A stretch of 30,982 bases of DNA, taken from positions 1-30,982 of the forward strand of contig SFPC01000013.1 of assembly GCA_004552195.1 (NCBI GenBank). The letters are read 5' to 3'. Source of the stretch: Bacteroidales bacterium. Lineage in GTDB: Bacteria; Bacteroidota; Bacteroidia; Bacteroidales; Bacteroidaceae. Under the pieces are notes generated by a model, which had not been told where the DNA came from, ran no database searches, and worked only from the letters and a program-made list of their open reading frames with translations. Each line of letters opens with the position of its first letter. Position 1 is the stretch's first letter. This document shows, piece after piece, positions 22,916 to 30,915 of this stretch. Position numbers and translations under genes: made by a program.

Positions 22916-24853
22916 TTAAATGTCCTGCGTTGAGGTCGGTACATCCGGCTTCCTGACCACGCACGACTCGAAGAGCTTGCGATAAAACCGGTGGCGACAG
23001 AGTGTGGCGGCACTGCCCAGGATAATCAGTTTGTAGCGCGCCCGGGTGATGGCCACGTTCATGCGGCGCAAATCCGAAAGGAAACCTATCCGCCCCTCCT
23101 CGTTGGCCCGCACCAACGACACGAGTATCACATCGCGCTCCTGCCCTTGAAACGCATCGACCGTGTTCACCGTAATCAACGGGCGCAACGGTTTCAAAAA
23201 GTCGTCCTTTTTGAGTAGTCCGCGCAAGTACTGAACCTGTGCGCGGTAGGGCGAAATGATGCCCATGTCCACCCGTTCGTCCAACAGCCGGCTGCGGCCC
23301 ACACGCTCCACATAGTCGTGGAGCGCACGCAGCGTCAGTTGTGCCTCCGTGCGGTTGATGCGTCCGTAGTTCGTACCCACAAATTCCTCGCGGACAAACG
23401 TTTCTTCAGTCTGCTCCTTCTCCCCATCGTGCTCCGCCATCTCCTTCGACGTGTCCACCCACACGAGCGGCGTGTCCAGCTCATCGAGCAAAGAACGGTG
23501 GCGCACCTCCGGCGCAGCTTGGAGTTTGCCTTCATAAAACCACTCTGAGGAGAAACGCATCAGCGACTCGTTCATGCGATACTGCACCGTGAGCAGCCTG
23601 ACACACTCCGGTTTCGTTTCGGCCAGGTGCTGCATCAGCGTACACCCCAGCCCGCCGCGCAGTGCCTCGGGACTTTTCAGCGTGGGCGGCAGTTGCTGAT
23701 GATCTCCGGCGAAGATAACGCGGTCGGCGTGTTGCAGGGCAATCCAACAGGCCGCTTCCAGCGCCTGTGCCGCCTCGTCGATGAACAGCGTATGGAAATG
23801 TCGTCCGCAAAGCAACGAATGGGCCGCCCCGGTCAGCGTGCAGGCTATCACCCGCGAGCCATCGAACAACTCATGGCGAATGCGCGCCTCCTGCTCGTCG
23901 GCCCGCTCGCGCAGTCGGGCCACTTTTTGGTGGAAGTTGGCCGGTCTGCTATTCCTTCTCCCGGCATAGAGTTGCCGGATGGTGCGCCTCACCTGCCAGA
24001 GCAAAGGATAGTCTGGATGGGCGGCGAAACGGTGCTCGTAAGTGCAGGCTAACATCGTATCGTTCACACGACTCGGATTGCCAATGCGCAACACGCTCAG
24101 GCCACGAGCTGCAAGCTGCGCGCAAATCCAATCGACTGCCGTGTTGCTTTGTGCACACACCATCACCTGGGGCTCGCGTCGCAACACCTCACACACCGCT
24201 TCGACCAGCGTGGTCGTCTTTCCTGTGCCGGGAGGGCCGTGAACAATCAGCGCATCGCGGGCGCAGAGCACATCGCGCACGGCTTGTTCCTGTGAGGGGT
24301 TGAGCCAGGGAAGACTGAGCGGCACGGCCGGCTGCGCACCCCAATGCAGCGGGGCCGGGGTGTGGAACACGTCGCGCAACTCCGCCACCCGGTTTCCCTT
24401 GGCCCGGATGGTACGTTGCAACGCATCGAACATGGTGCGATAGGAATAGTCGTCGAAACTCAGTTGCACCCCCGCCATTTCCAACTCCTGCAATCTACTC
24501 AGCGCCTCCTCCCCCGGGAGTTCCACCACCATGCGGTCAGGTTCAGCGAAGCTCACCGTGGACTGAAAATTCAAGTAACGGATTTCTCCGTTTCCGCTGC
24601 GCGAAAAGAAACATACCTGACGGCCATATTCAAAGTTGTGTTCTATTTCCTCATCCGTCGTCCGGGATATTTCCACCACGAAGCGGTCCAGCGAGTTGTA
24701 ATATCCCCGCCCCACTGTGATGGGAAACCAGCAATCGCCCCGTTTCACCTTGCGGTCAACGCCCATAACGGCCGTGTCGCGACGGAAAGCCGCTTTCTCA
24801 AATTCGTATTCCTTTTGCAGCAGGCTGTATTGTTGTTCTAAAGTTAAGGACAT
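22916..24853 (-). CDS. UPF1/IGHMBP2-like superfamily 1 helicase
   Basis: The 645-residue protein is an SF1B-type DNA/RNA helicase. An N-terminal domain of about 190 residues precedes the motor: Walker A GPPGTGKTT near 205-213, SNTAVDW (motif Ia), FIDEAAQALE (motif II), AGDHQQLPPT (motif III), VQYRMNESL (motif IV), then TVDAFQGQERDVILVSLVR and MNVAITRARYKLIILG (motifs V and VI). All motor motifs are intact. Homologues are common in Bacteroidetes as stand-alone helicases of unclear substrate. I chose the ATG at 24853; a TTG at 24865 would add four residues. The gene follows the outer membrane-type gene by 38 bases and likely shares its transcript. Confidence 0.9.
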   Translation of the reverse strand: MSLTLEQQYSLLQKEYEFEKAAFRRDTAVMGVDRKVKRGDCWFPITVGRGYYNSLDRFVVEISRTTDEEIEHNFEYGRQVCFFSRSGNGEIRYLNFQSTVSFAEPDRMVVELPGEEALSRLQELEMAGVQLSFDDYSYRTMFDALQRTIRAKGNRVAELRDVFHTPAPLHWGAQPAVPLSLPWLNPSQEQAVRDVLCARDALIVHGPPGTGKTTTLVEAVCEVLRREPQVMVCAQSNTAVDWICAQLAARGLSVLRIGNPSRVNDTMLACTYEHRFAAHPDYPLLWQVRRTIRQLYAGRRNSRPANFHQKVARLRERADEQEARIRHELFDGSRVIACTLTGAAHSLLCGRHFHTLFIDEAAQALEAACWIALQHADRVIFAGDHQQLPPTLKSPEALRGGLGCTLMQHLAETKPECVRLLTVQYRMNESLMRFSSEWFYEGKLQAAPEVRHRSLLDELDTPLVWVDTSKEMAEHDGEKEQTEETFVREEFVGTNYGRINRTEAQLTLRALHDYVERVGRSRLLDERVDMGIISPYRAQVQYLRGLLKKDDFLKPLRPLITVNTVDAFQGQERDVILVSLVRANEEGRIGFLSDLRRMNVAITRARYKLIILGSAATLCRHRFYRKLFESCVVRKPDVPTSTQDI

Positions 24854-24891
24854 AGTATGCTTCAATCTTGCTTTTAAGTAAGTGTTTGAAG

Positions 24892-25572
24892 TCAGTAGGA
24901 ACGATGTTCCACGCTTACGCCAATCATCCCGTTCGTTCCGAGCTTGAACTCCGCGGCTGCCCCCACACGCTCCTTGGGTTCACCCCAATACAACGGAAAG
25001 ACGTTGTGGCGGAAACGGAGGTCCTTCTCCTTGGGCAGGAACGTTCGGCTGCCATAGGCGTAGAGCGAAACGCAGGAGTTGACCTTATAACCCACAATGC
25101 CCGCAATGCCGGCATCGGTGCTGCGCCAGCCGCCCCAGTCCATGTGGTGGGCATACACGCCGGCTGCCACGGAGAAACGCCCCTTTATCGGCAAGGCATA
25201 GGCCATGGCCAACGATTGCCCGAACCCTACTCCGGAGGGGGCATGCTTGCCCAAGCCCACACTGAGACTCATGCCAAACTGGGCATTCAAGCCCTCGTGG
25301 AGCCGCCACGGCGTGCCGCCCCAATAGTCGGGAGCCCAGGAATAGCCCATCGGCGAACAGAAAAACGGAGAGGGCGAAGCCGGCAACAATGGCAGCGAGA
25401 GGTCGAAATCAGAGGGCGAAACGGGCAACGAAAGCGTATCCTCACGCAGGCTGTCGGGCGAGGCGTGCATAAATGCATCGTTAAAATCCCGCTTACGAGC
25501 GGTGTCGTCCGTCTGGGCCCAAACCAACGAGCCACAGAACAGCGCGAAGCAAAAAAGAAGGAAGCGTTTCAT
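24892..25572 (-). CDS. exported, probably outer membrane, protein of unknown function
   Basis: I do not recognise a named family. The 226-residue product has a clear signal peptide (MKRFLLFCFALFCGSLVWAQ). A proline- and serine-rich linker follows, then about 140 residues of glycine- and aromatic-rich alternating sequence (GLNAQFGMSLSVGLGKHAP, GFGQSLAMAYALP, RFSVAAGVYAHH, GIAGIVGYKVN, VSLYAYGSR), ending in EHRSY. This pattern suggests a small beta barrel of eight or so strands. An upstream in-frame extension to 25827 runs into the divergent alkD gene and lacks a sensible start. It heads the minus-strand pair with the helicase; no functional link is obvious. Confidence 0.7.
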   Translation of the reverse strand: MKRFLLFCFALFCGSLVWAQTDDTARKRDFNDAFMHASPDSLREDTLSLPVSPSDFDLSLPLLPASPSPFFCSPMGYSWAPDYWGGTPWRLHEGLNAQFGMSLSVGLGKHAPSGVGFGQSLAMAYALPIKGRFSVAAGVYAHHMDWGGWRSTDAGIAGIVGYKVNSCVSLYAYGSRTFLPKEKDLRFRHNVFPLYWGEPKERVGAAAEFKLGTNGMIGVSVEHRSY

Positions 25573-25595
25573 GATGCGGATGTATGAAGTCGCTG

Positions 25596-25603
25596 CAAAT
25601 GTA
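25596..25603 (-). promoter_or_regulatory. possible -7 box for the outer membrane protein-helicase pair
   Basis: The minus strand reads TACATTTG 24 bases before the ATG at 25572. A TTTG lies 23 bases further upstream (25630-25627), slightly more than the usual 19-21. Confidence 0.5.
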
Positions 25604-25668
25604 GGCAGAAAAAGAATTGATAAAGGCAAAAAAGAATTTAATAAAGGCAAAGTAACAGGCGCAAACAC

Positions 25669-25676
25669 TAATTTTG
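25669..25676 (+). promoter_or_regulatory. possible -7 box for alkD
   Basis: TAATTTTG lies 22 bases before the alkD ATG. The expected -33 position (about 25645) has no TTTG. The divergent region (25573-25698) is AT-rich with a repeated AAAGGCAAA word. Confidence 0.45.
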
Positions 25677-25698
25677 CCGCACTAACACCTCCCTCAGC

Positions 25699-26397
25699 AT
25701 GGAAAACATCACTTCTGAAGCCATCGACCGACGACTGCACATGCTGGCAGAGCCGGATTATGCCGCCTTCAGTGCCAAGCTCATTCCCAACTTGAACCGC
25801 CCCTTGCTCGGGGTGCGCATTCCCCAACTGCGACAGTTGGCCAAAGCACTCTTACGCGAGAACCCCGACGTGGCAACCGGCGAGGCTTTCACCCACCTCA
25901 GCCATGAAAACATCGCCCTCCACGGCTTCGTGCTGGGCTATGCACGAATGGACTATGCCCTCTGGGAACCTCGCGTGGCGCAGCTCGTTCCCCTGCTCGA
26001 CAACTGGGCCTTGTGCGACATGACATGTGCTTCGCTCACCCTCATCCGTCGCCACCGCAGCGAGGGATGGCGTTTTCTTCAGTCCTACTTGCGGAGCAGC
26101 GACGAGTTCGGCCAACGCTTTGGTGTGGTGATGCTGATGGACCATTTCCTCACCGACGAGTGGGCCGACCGCGTGCTCGAAGCCTTTGTCCTTGTGCGGC
26201 CTGCGGGCTACTATGCCGCCATGGCCGTGGGCTGGGCCTTGCAAGCAGCTTTCATCCGTTGGCCCCGGCGCGTGTTTCCCCTGCTCTCAAAGGCGCAAGT
26301 CTGTGAGGAGAGCCGAAAAATGGCACGCAAAAAACTATTAGAATCGCGACGCACGCCCAACGAATGGCGCATGCGCATCAAAATTTTGGAAATATGA
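25699..26397 (+). CDS. AlkD-like DNA alkylation repair glycosylase
   Basis: The 232-residue protein is built of HEAT-like helical repeats and removes alkylated bases from DNA if active. The diagnostic loop NWALCDMTC keeps the Trp and Asp of the family motif (WxxxD), and RFGVVMLMDHFL supplies the expected arginine region. Early residues GVRIPQLRQLAKAL also match. The C-terminal half ends in RKMARKKLLESRRTPNEW, a usual ending. The stop overlaps the next start as ATGA, indicating translational coupling with an unrelated exported protein. Confidence 0.88.
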   Translation: MENITSEAIDRRLHMLAEPDYAAFSAKLIPNLNRPLLGVRIPQLRQLAKALLRENPDVATGEAFTHLSHENIALHGFVLGYARMDYALWEPRVAQLVPLLDNWALCDMTCASLTLIRRHRSEGWRFLQSYLRSSDEFGQRFGVVMLMDHFLTDEWADRVLEAFVLVRPAGYYAAMAVGWALQAAFIRWPRRVFPLLSKAQVCEESRKMARKKLLESRRTPNEWRMRIKILEI

Positions 26398-27563
26398 AAA
26401 CGTGGTATAAATTCTTGACTCTTTGTTGCTGCCTGCTTTACGCCATGACTGCCGCCGGACAGACAACATTGCCGTTGCGCTACGTGCCATCCGACAGCGT
26501 GATGACCTGGGCCTACGGCGGACAGGACTTCCGCACCATGGCACAAACTGTCTGCCCCGGTGTGCGAGCCGCCCGATTGGAGCTGGCTCCCGGAGCCATG
26601 GACCATAAGAGCAAGGTGGAGGAGGTGTGGCAAAAGGTGCAGCCCGAACTTAACGTGGTGGGGGGCGGCGACGACGAACTCACCGACGGGCAGGGCTTGC
26701 CGGCAGCCTATGGCTTCAACCTCAACGGCCTGATGTGGCTCTTCACCGGCAAGGCAGCCCATGCCGACATGATGGAACGCAGCCTCTACAATGCCGTACT
26801 CCGCACCCTGACCGACAGCACTCTCGCCAAGCAACCGGAGGACCTGCGAGCGGCCGCCGAAGTGCTGATGGGCGTGCCGGGGGTGATTTACGCCACTACG
26901 AACGACGAGCGCGACTTCTTCGTGAACCTTTACACCAATGCCACGACCAACCTCTGCCTGCAACAGCACCACTTCGCCCTCGACCAAATCACCGACATGC
27001 CCCGGAGCGGACAAGTGAAGTTTCGCCTTTCCCGACTGGCAGAGCCCTTGCCCCTAAGGGTGCATCTGCGCATACCGGACTGGGCTTCCAAACGCCGCCC
27101 TGCCTTGGCGGCATTCGCCTATGTCGACACCACGGCGTGCCTGCCCCGTATCTATGTGAACGGCCACGAGCAGGAAAAAGTGGTGCCCGATGCCGACGGT
27201 TATGTAGTGATTGACCGCGTGTGGCGTTCGTTGGACGAGATTTACATCGACTTTCCCCTTCAGCCTCAGTACGTTCGCCACGCCGCAGCCGCCACGGGAC
27301 TCACCCGACGCGGCGAGCTGGCCCTGCAGCTCGGCCCCGTGGTCTACACGGTGGCCACGCCAACCAACGGCCACTACTTTGTGGCACACGAGCCGCTGCG
27401 CCTCTCTTCCCGCTTCACCCCTTCGGGCCACCCACAGTTGGAGGGTGATATGTTTCGCGAAGCCGGCACGCCGCAGGATGCCTCCGCACCGCGCGTAACG
27501 TTCGAGGCATTGCCCTATGCCGACGGTGCAGCCGGCCGGGTCTGGGTCAGGGAGATGCGATAA
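26394..27563 (+). CDS. exported GH127-like protein lacking the catalytic cysteines
   Basis: The 389-residue product has a signal peptide (MKTWYKFLTLCCCLLYAMTA, cut after AAGQ). The rest follows the second half of GH127 (beta-L-arabinofuranosidase) proteins: NGLMWLFTGKAAHADMMERS followed by LYNAVL from the end of the helical barrel, FFVNLYTNATTNL, then the beta-sandwich patterns LPLRVHLRIPDWA, IYVNGHEQ, DGYVVIDRVW and LALQLGPVVYTV. Between the barrel end and FFVNLY, GH127 enzymes carry a Cys-Cys-Pro zinc/nucleophile segment. Here that segment is absent, and so is most of the N-terminal barrel that holds the catalytic glutamate. The frame is intact, so it is either a maintained non-enzymatic descendant or a recently shortened gene. 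Start chosen at the ATG overlapping the alkD stop. Confidence 0.65.
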   Translation: MKTWYKFLTLCCCLLYAMTAAGQTTLPLRYVPSDSVMTWAYGGQDFRTMAQTVCPGVRAARLELAPGAMDHKSKVEEVWQKVQPELNVVGGGDDELTDGQGLPAAYGFNLNGLMWLFTGKAAHADMMERSLYNAVLRTLTDSTLAKQPEDLRAAAEVLMGVPGVIYATTNDERDFFVNLYTNATTNLCLQQHHFALDQITDMPRSGQVKFRLSRLAEPLPLRVHLRIPDWASKRRPALAAFAYVDTTACLPRIYVNGHEQEKVVPDADGYVVIDRVWRSLDEIYIDFPLQPQYVRHAAAATGLTRRGELALQLGPVVYTVATPTNGHYFVAHEPLRLSSRFTPSGHPQLEGDMFREAGTPQDASAPRVTFEALPYADGAAGRVWVREMR

Positions 27564-27602
27564 GTGTACCCTAATCTTTTATTTAAAAAACATTATAAAA
27601 AA

Positions 27603-27686
27603 GTCCTGGACTATTTTTTACAAGTCCTGGAGTAGGAAAAAATAGTCCAGGAGTAGAAAATAATAGTTCACGGATTGAGGAGCGTA
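27603..27686. repeat. 21-bp-period palindrome repeats, third site
   Basis: Units start at 27603, 27624, 27645 and 27666. The 9-base cores are GTCCTGGAC, GTCCTGGAG, GTCCAGGAG and a decayed GTTCACGGA. A/T-rich 12-base spacers (T6 in the first, A6 in the second) separate them. The array lies in the 198-base gap before ispE. Confidence 0.94.
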
Positions 27687-27761
27687 CTCCTATTGATAGC
27701 CATTTTTCATCATTCCACGGCCTACTCAGACACCCACTCTTCCCCATAAAAAGCAAAGACA

Positions 27762-28589
27762 ATGTTAGTATATCCCAACTGTAAAATCAACATCGGGCTT
27801 CGCATCGTAGAGCGCAGACCCGACGGATACCACAACCTGGAAACCATTTTCTACCCCATCCCACTCTACGACAACCTGGAGTTTAAGGAGCTGAAAAATG
27901 AGGAGGCGCCTTACCGCCTCAGCCTGGCGGGAGTGCCACTGGCAGGACGCGACGAGGACAATCTGGTGGTGAAGGTTTTCATAGCTCTGAAAGAAGAGTT
28001 TAACCTCCCCCCCCTGGAGATTTTTCTCTACAAGCATATTCCCACCGGTGCAGGACTGGGCGGAGGAAGCAGTGATGCGGCAGCGATGATGACTGCGCTG
28101 AACGAAGCTTACGACTTGCAACTGTCGCAGGCTGAGATGGAAAGGCGCATGGCCGCTTTCGGAGCCGACTGTGCGTTTTTTGTAGCAAGCCGTCCGGCAT
28201 TTGCCACGGGCATCGGCGACAAGCTGTCTCCCACCCCGCTGTCGCTGAAGGGAAAATATATCCTACTGGTCAAGCCCGAAGTGTTCGTATCGACCAAGGA
28301 GGCTTATGCCCACGTGGTGCCAAGAGCAGGCGGAACGTCGCTCAACGAGCTGGTCCAAGCTCCCATGGAACAATGGCGCGAAACGATAGTCAACGACTTT
28401 GAAGCCTCTGTGTTTCCCGCCCATCCGCAACTGGCGGCCATCAAACAGACACTCTACGACATGGGAGCACTCTATGCTGCCATGAGCGGAAGCGGCAGCA
28501 CGATGTTCGGTATCTTCGACCGACCCACGCCCGAAGCCGCACAGGTGTTCAAGGACGCTTTTGTGTTCAACAAAAAACTTATCAAATGA
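27762..28589 (+). CDS. ispE: 4-diphosphocytidyl-2-C-methyl-D-erythritol kinase
   Basis: IspE phosphorylates CDP-methylerythritol with ATP in the MEP route to isoprenoids. The 275-residue product fits the family and the GHMP kinase fold: N-terminal CKINIGLRIVERRPDGYHNL, the ATP loop PTGAGLGGGSSDAAAMM, GADCAFFV, and the late AMSGSGSTMFGIF. The gene start follows a 198-base gap containing the third 21-bp repeat array; I see no strong promoter there. The stop overlaps the next gene as ATGA. Confidence 0.95.
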   Translation: MLVYPNCKINIGLRIVERRPDGYHNLETIFYPIPLYDNLEFKELKNEEAPYRLSLAGVPLAGRDEDNLVVKVFIALKEEFNLPPLEIFLYKHIPTGAGLGGGSSDAAAMMTALNEAYDLQLSQAEMERRMAAFGADCAFFVASRPAFATGIGDKLSPTPLSLKGKYILLVKPEVFVSTKEAYAHVVPRAGGTSLNELVQAPMEQWRETIVNDFEASVFPAHPQLAAIKQTLYDMGALYAAMSGSGSTMFGIFDRPTPEAAQVFKDAFVFNKKLIK

Positions 28590-29356
28590 TTTACTGCTTT
28601 TCAGGCACAGGCAACTCGCTCCGGGCGGCACGACTGCTGGCTCAGGAGTTGAAGGATGAGGTGGTACTCATGACGGAAGCAGCCCCCGAACGTATCTCTG
28701 CGGACAAGACGCAGACATTGGGCTTCGTCTTCCCCGTTTACGCCTGGGGGCTGCCCCGAGTGGTAAGCCATTTCATCCGCCAGCTGCCTCCGGCACCTAA
28801 AAACGCCCCGCGCCACGTATATGCGGTGCTGACCTGCGGCGATGACATAGGCTGTACAGACCGACTGCTGCGCAACGCACTGAAAGAACGCGGCTACAGG
28901 CTCGCAGCCGTCTACTCCGTACAAATGCGCAACACCTACGTGTGTCTGCCGGGCTTCGATGTGGACTCCCCCCGCGTGGAGCAATCCAAAACGGCCGAGG
29001 CGGAAAAGAGGTTGCACGCCATTGCCCGCAACATTGCACACCAACGGCCGTCAAGCCCCGAAGATGTGGTGCCCGGCAGCTGGCCCCGACTGAAAAGTTA
29101 CGTCCTGCGTCCGCTGTTCAACCGTTTCCTCACCTCCGACCGCCATTTCCGCGCCGACACCTCGCTGTGTACCGGCTGCGGACGCTGCACCCGACTCTGC
29201 CCGTTGCACAACACCCGGCTCGACCCCGTGGCGCGCACACCCCTGTGGCGCAGCCATTGCACGCACTGCTTAGCTTGTTACCACTGCTGCCCGCACCATG
29301 CCATCAGTTACGGAAAATTTACGAAGGGAAAGGGACAAGTCGCGATAAATATATAA
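28586..29356 (+). CDS. EFR1-type flavodoxin-ferredoxin fusion protein
   Basis: The 256-residue cytoplasmic protein joins a flavodoxin-like domain (MIYCFSGTGNSLRAARLLA, FVFPVYAWGLP) to a C-terminal pair of [4Fe-4S] ferredoxin motifs: CTGCGRCTRLCP and CTHCLACYHCCP. This is the EFR1 layout, an electron carrier of unknown partner that is common in anaerobes. It overlaps ispE by four bases (ATGA), so the two are probably translated together. MEP-pathway enzymes IspG and IspH need low-potential electrons, so a link to isoprenoid synthesis is possible but is only inference from position. Confidence 0.88.
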   Translation: MIYCFSGTGNSLRAARLLAQELKDEVVLMTEAAPERISADKTQTLGFVFPVYAWGLPRVVSHFIRQLPPAPKNAPRHVYAVLTCGDDIGCTDRLLRNALKERGYRLAAVYSVQMRNTYVCLPGFDVDSPRVEQSKTAEAEKRLHAIARNIAHQRPSSPEDVVPGSWPRLKSYVLRPLFNRFLTSDRHFRADTSLCTGCGRCTRLCPLHNTRLDPVARTPLWRSHCTHCLACYHCCPHHAISYGKFTKGKGQVAINI

Positions 29357-29361
29357 CTTCG
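29354..29361 (+). promoter_or_regulatory. possible -7 box for DUF4494-yggS
   Basis: TAACTTCG overlaps the EFR1 stop and lies about 75 bases before the DUF4494 ATG. It is close to TAnnTTTG; the -33 region is weak. Confidence 0.4.
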
Positions 29362-29371
29362 CACGCCACGC

Positions 29372-29400
29372 CGAACCGGTTCGACAAACCGGTCCGACAC
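29372..29400. promoter_or_regulatory. 12-bp palindrome within a 14-bp tandem repeat, operator-like
   Basis: CGAACCGGTTCG (29372-29383) is a perfect 12-base palindrome. It is part of a head-to-tail 14-base repeat (29373-29386 and 29387-29400; 12 of 14 identical, both with ACCGGT). Its place just after a possible -7 box suggests an operator or leader element for the following genes. Confidence 0.5.
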
Positions 29401-29435
29401 ATTTTATTGACCACAACTAAAACATATCACGAAGA

Positions 29436-29915
29436 ATGAACAACGAATGGTTTGAATGCAAGGTGAAATACGAGAAAACCATGGAAAATGGTTTGGTAAA
29501 GAAAGTCAATGAACCTTACTTGGTGGATGCACTGAATTTTACCGAGGCCGAACGCCGCATCATCGAGGAAATCACTCCCTTCATGACGGGCGTGTTCGAG
29601 GTGAGCGACATCAAACGCGCCCGCTACGCCGAGATTTTCGAAGCTCCCGGCGACGACAGCGCAGACCGCTTTTTCCGCGCCAAACTGGTATTCATCACAT
29701 TGGACGAAAAGAGCGGAAAAGAAAAGAAATCTTCCCAAAACCTCCTCATTCAGGCCGCCGACCTGCGCGATGCCATCAAACGACTCGACGAAGGCATGAA
29801 AGGCTCAATGATGGACTACACCATCGCTTCCGTTACCGAAACGGCCATCATGGACATCTTCCACTATGTGCAGGCCAAACGGGAGAGCTACATCCCCGAA
29901 CAAGAGCAAGCGTAA
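29436..29915 (+). CDS. DUF4494 family protein
   Basis: The 159-residue cytoplasmic protein matches the DUF4494 pattern known from Bacteroidetes: NEWFECKVKYEKTMENGLVK at the start, EPYLVDALNFTEAERRIIEE, VSDIKRARYAEIF, KLVFITLDEKSGKEKK, and DLRDAIKRLDEGMKGSMMDY followed by TIASVTETAIMDIF. No function is established to my knowledge. No signal peptide or membrane helix is present. It lies 33 bases before the YggS gene on the same strand, probably in one operon. Confidence 0.88.
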   Translation: MNNEWFECKVKYEKTMENGLVKKVNEPYLVDALNFTEAERRIIEEITPFMTGVFEVSDIKRARYAEIFEAPGDDSADRFFRAKLVFITLDEKSGKEKKSSQNLLIQAADLRDAIKRLDEGMKGSMMDYTIASVTETAIMDIFHYVQAKRESYIPEQEQA

Positions 29916-29948
29916 ACCGGGGGCTTCATCACCTCAGACAACACACAC

Positions 29949-30596
29949 ATGGTACATCTTCAAGAAATCAAAGCCGACATCCGCCCCGGCGTGGAGCTGG
30001 TAGCAGTGTCCAAATACCACCCTGCCGAAGCCATCCGCCAGGCTTACGCAGCAGGGCAACGGGCGTTCGGCGAGAGCCGCGTGCAGGAGCTGCAAGCCAA
30101 ACGCCAAGAGCTGCCCAACGACATCGAATGGCATTTCATTGGACACCTGCAACCGAACAAAGTGAAGTATATCGCCCCCTACATCTCGCTCATCCATGCC
30201 GTCGACAGCTTCAAACTCTTGCTGGAAATAGAGAAACAAGCTGCCAAAGTAGGACGCATCATACCCTGCCTCTTAGAACTGCGCGTTGCACAAGAAGCCA
30301 CAAAATATGGCTTCACGCCTGCCGAATGCACTGCCATGCTCGCCGAAGGCCAATGGCGGAACCTTCACCACGTGAAGCTGTGTGGCATCATGTGCATGGC
30401 TTCCCACACAGACGCCACCGCCCAAATTCGCCAAGAGTTCCACACCGCTTACAGCTATTTCCAGGAAGTCAAAGCGCGTTTCTTCGCCGACGCCCCAGCC
30501 TTTTGCCAACGCTCATGGGGCATGAGCCACGACTACCACCTCGCCATGGACGAAGGTGCCACCATGGTACGCATCGGCTCCGCCATCTTCGACTGA
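29949..30596 (+). CDS. YggS-type pyridoxal-phosphate homeostasis protein
   Basis: This small PLP-binding barrel protein (215 residues) belongs to the YggS/PROSC family, which controls the PLP pool and amino/keto acid balance. The PLP lysine is Lys22 in LVAVSKYHP. Further motifs: AFGESRVQEL, IEWHFIGHLQPNKVKYIAPY, LCGIMCMASH and RSWGMSHDYHLAMDEGATMV with the closing VRIGSAIFD. The N-terminus is short, but all binding motifs are present. Confidence 0.93.
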   Translation: MVHLQEIKADIRPGVELVAVSKYHPAEAIRQAYAAGQRAFGESRVQELQAKRQELPNDIEWHFIGHLQPNKVKYIAPYISLIHAVDSFKLLLEIEKQAAKVGRIIPCLLELRVAQEATKYGFTPAECTAMLAEGQWRNLHHVKLCGIMCMASHTDATAQIRQEFHTAYSYFQEVKARFFADAPAFCQRSWGMSHDYHLAMDEGATMVRIGSAIFD

Positions 30597-30712
30597 ACAC
30601 GGCGAACTTCGCAAACCCCGGGGCCTGAAGGAGGAAACACAGCTATCGGCCTACGATATTCACTCCCGCCATCCGGCTAAAAGAATAGAGGAGCAGACAA
30701 GGGAAAACTGAC

Positions 30713-30904
30713 ATGAGACGCCTAAAACCTTTCATCTCCATGATTGAGAATTGCTTTAGGGCAGTAGATTATGAGGTGAACTCAAAAGTGTTGTGGACTT
30801 CTGATTATGGTGTTCCGCAAAACAAAAACCATTTTTTCATGGTTGGCAATCGCCACGGCATAAAGTACGAGTTTCCTGAGCTTTGTGAACTACCGCTAAG
30901 CTAA
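30713..30904 (+). pseudogene. remnant of a cytosine-5 DNA methyltransferase
   Basis: A frame of 63 codons encodes FISMIENCFRAVDYEVNSKV followed by LWTSDYGVPQNKNHFFMVGNRHGI and KYEFPE. This matches the middle of C5 methyltransferases, from the stretch before motif VIII (VPQNRxR) onward. The motif is altered (QNKNH), and neither the catalytic PCQ part nor the recognition domain is present. The stop comes shortly after. The stretch is clearly richer in A/T than its neighbours, which suggests a decayed restriction-modification gene from another source. The ATG at 30713 is only the first in frame. Confidence 0.65.
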
Positions 30905-30915
30905 AGACTTAGCGG
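30893..30915. repeat. 8-bp hairpin at the end of the methyltransferase remnant
   Basis: CCGCTAAG (30893-30900) and CTTAGCGG (30908-30915) are perfect complements around a 7-base loop; the remnant's stop codon lies inside. No T run follows directly, so a terminator role is uncertain. The last 67 bases of the window show nothing I recognise. Confidence 0.6.
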
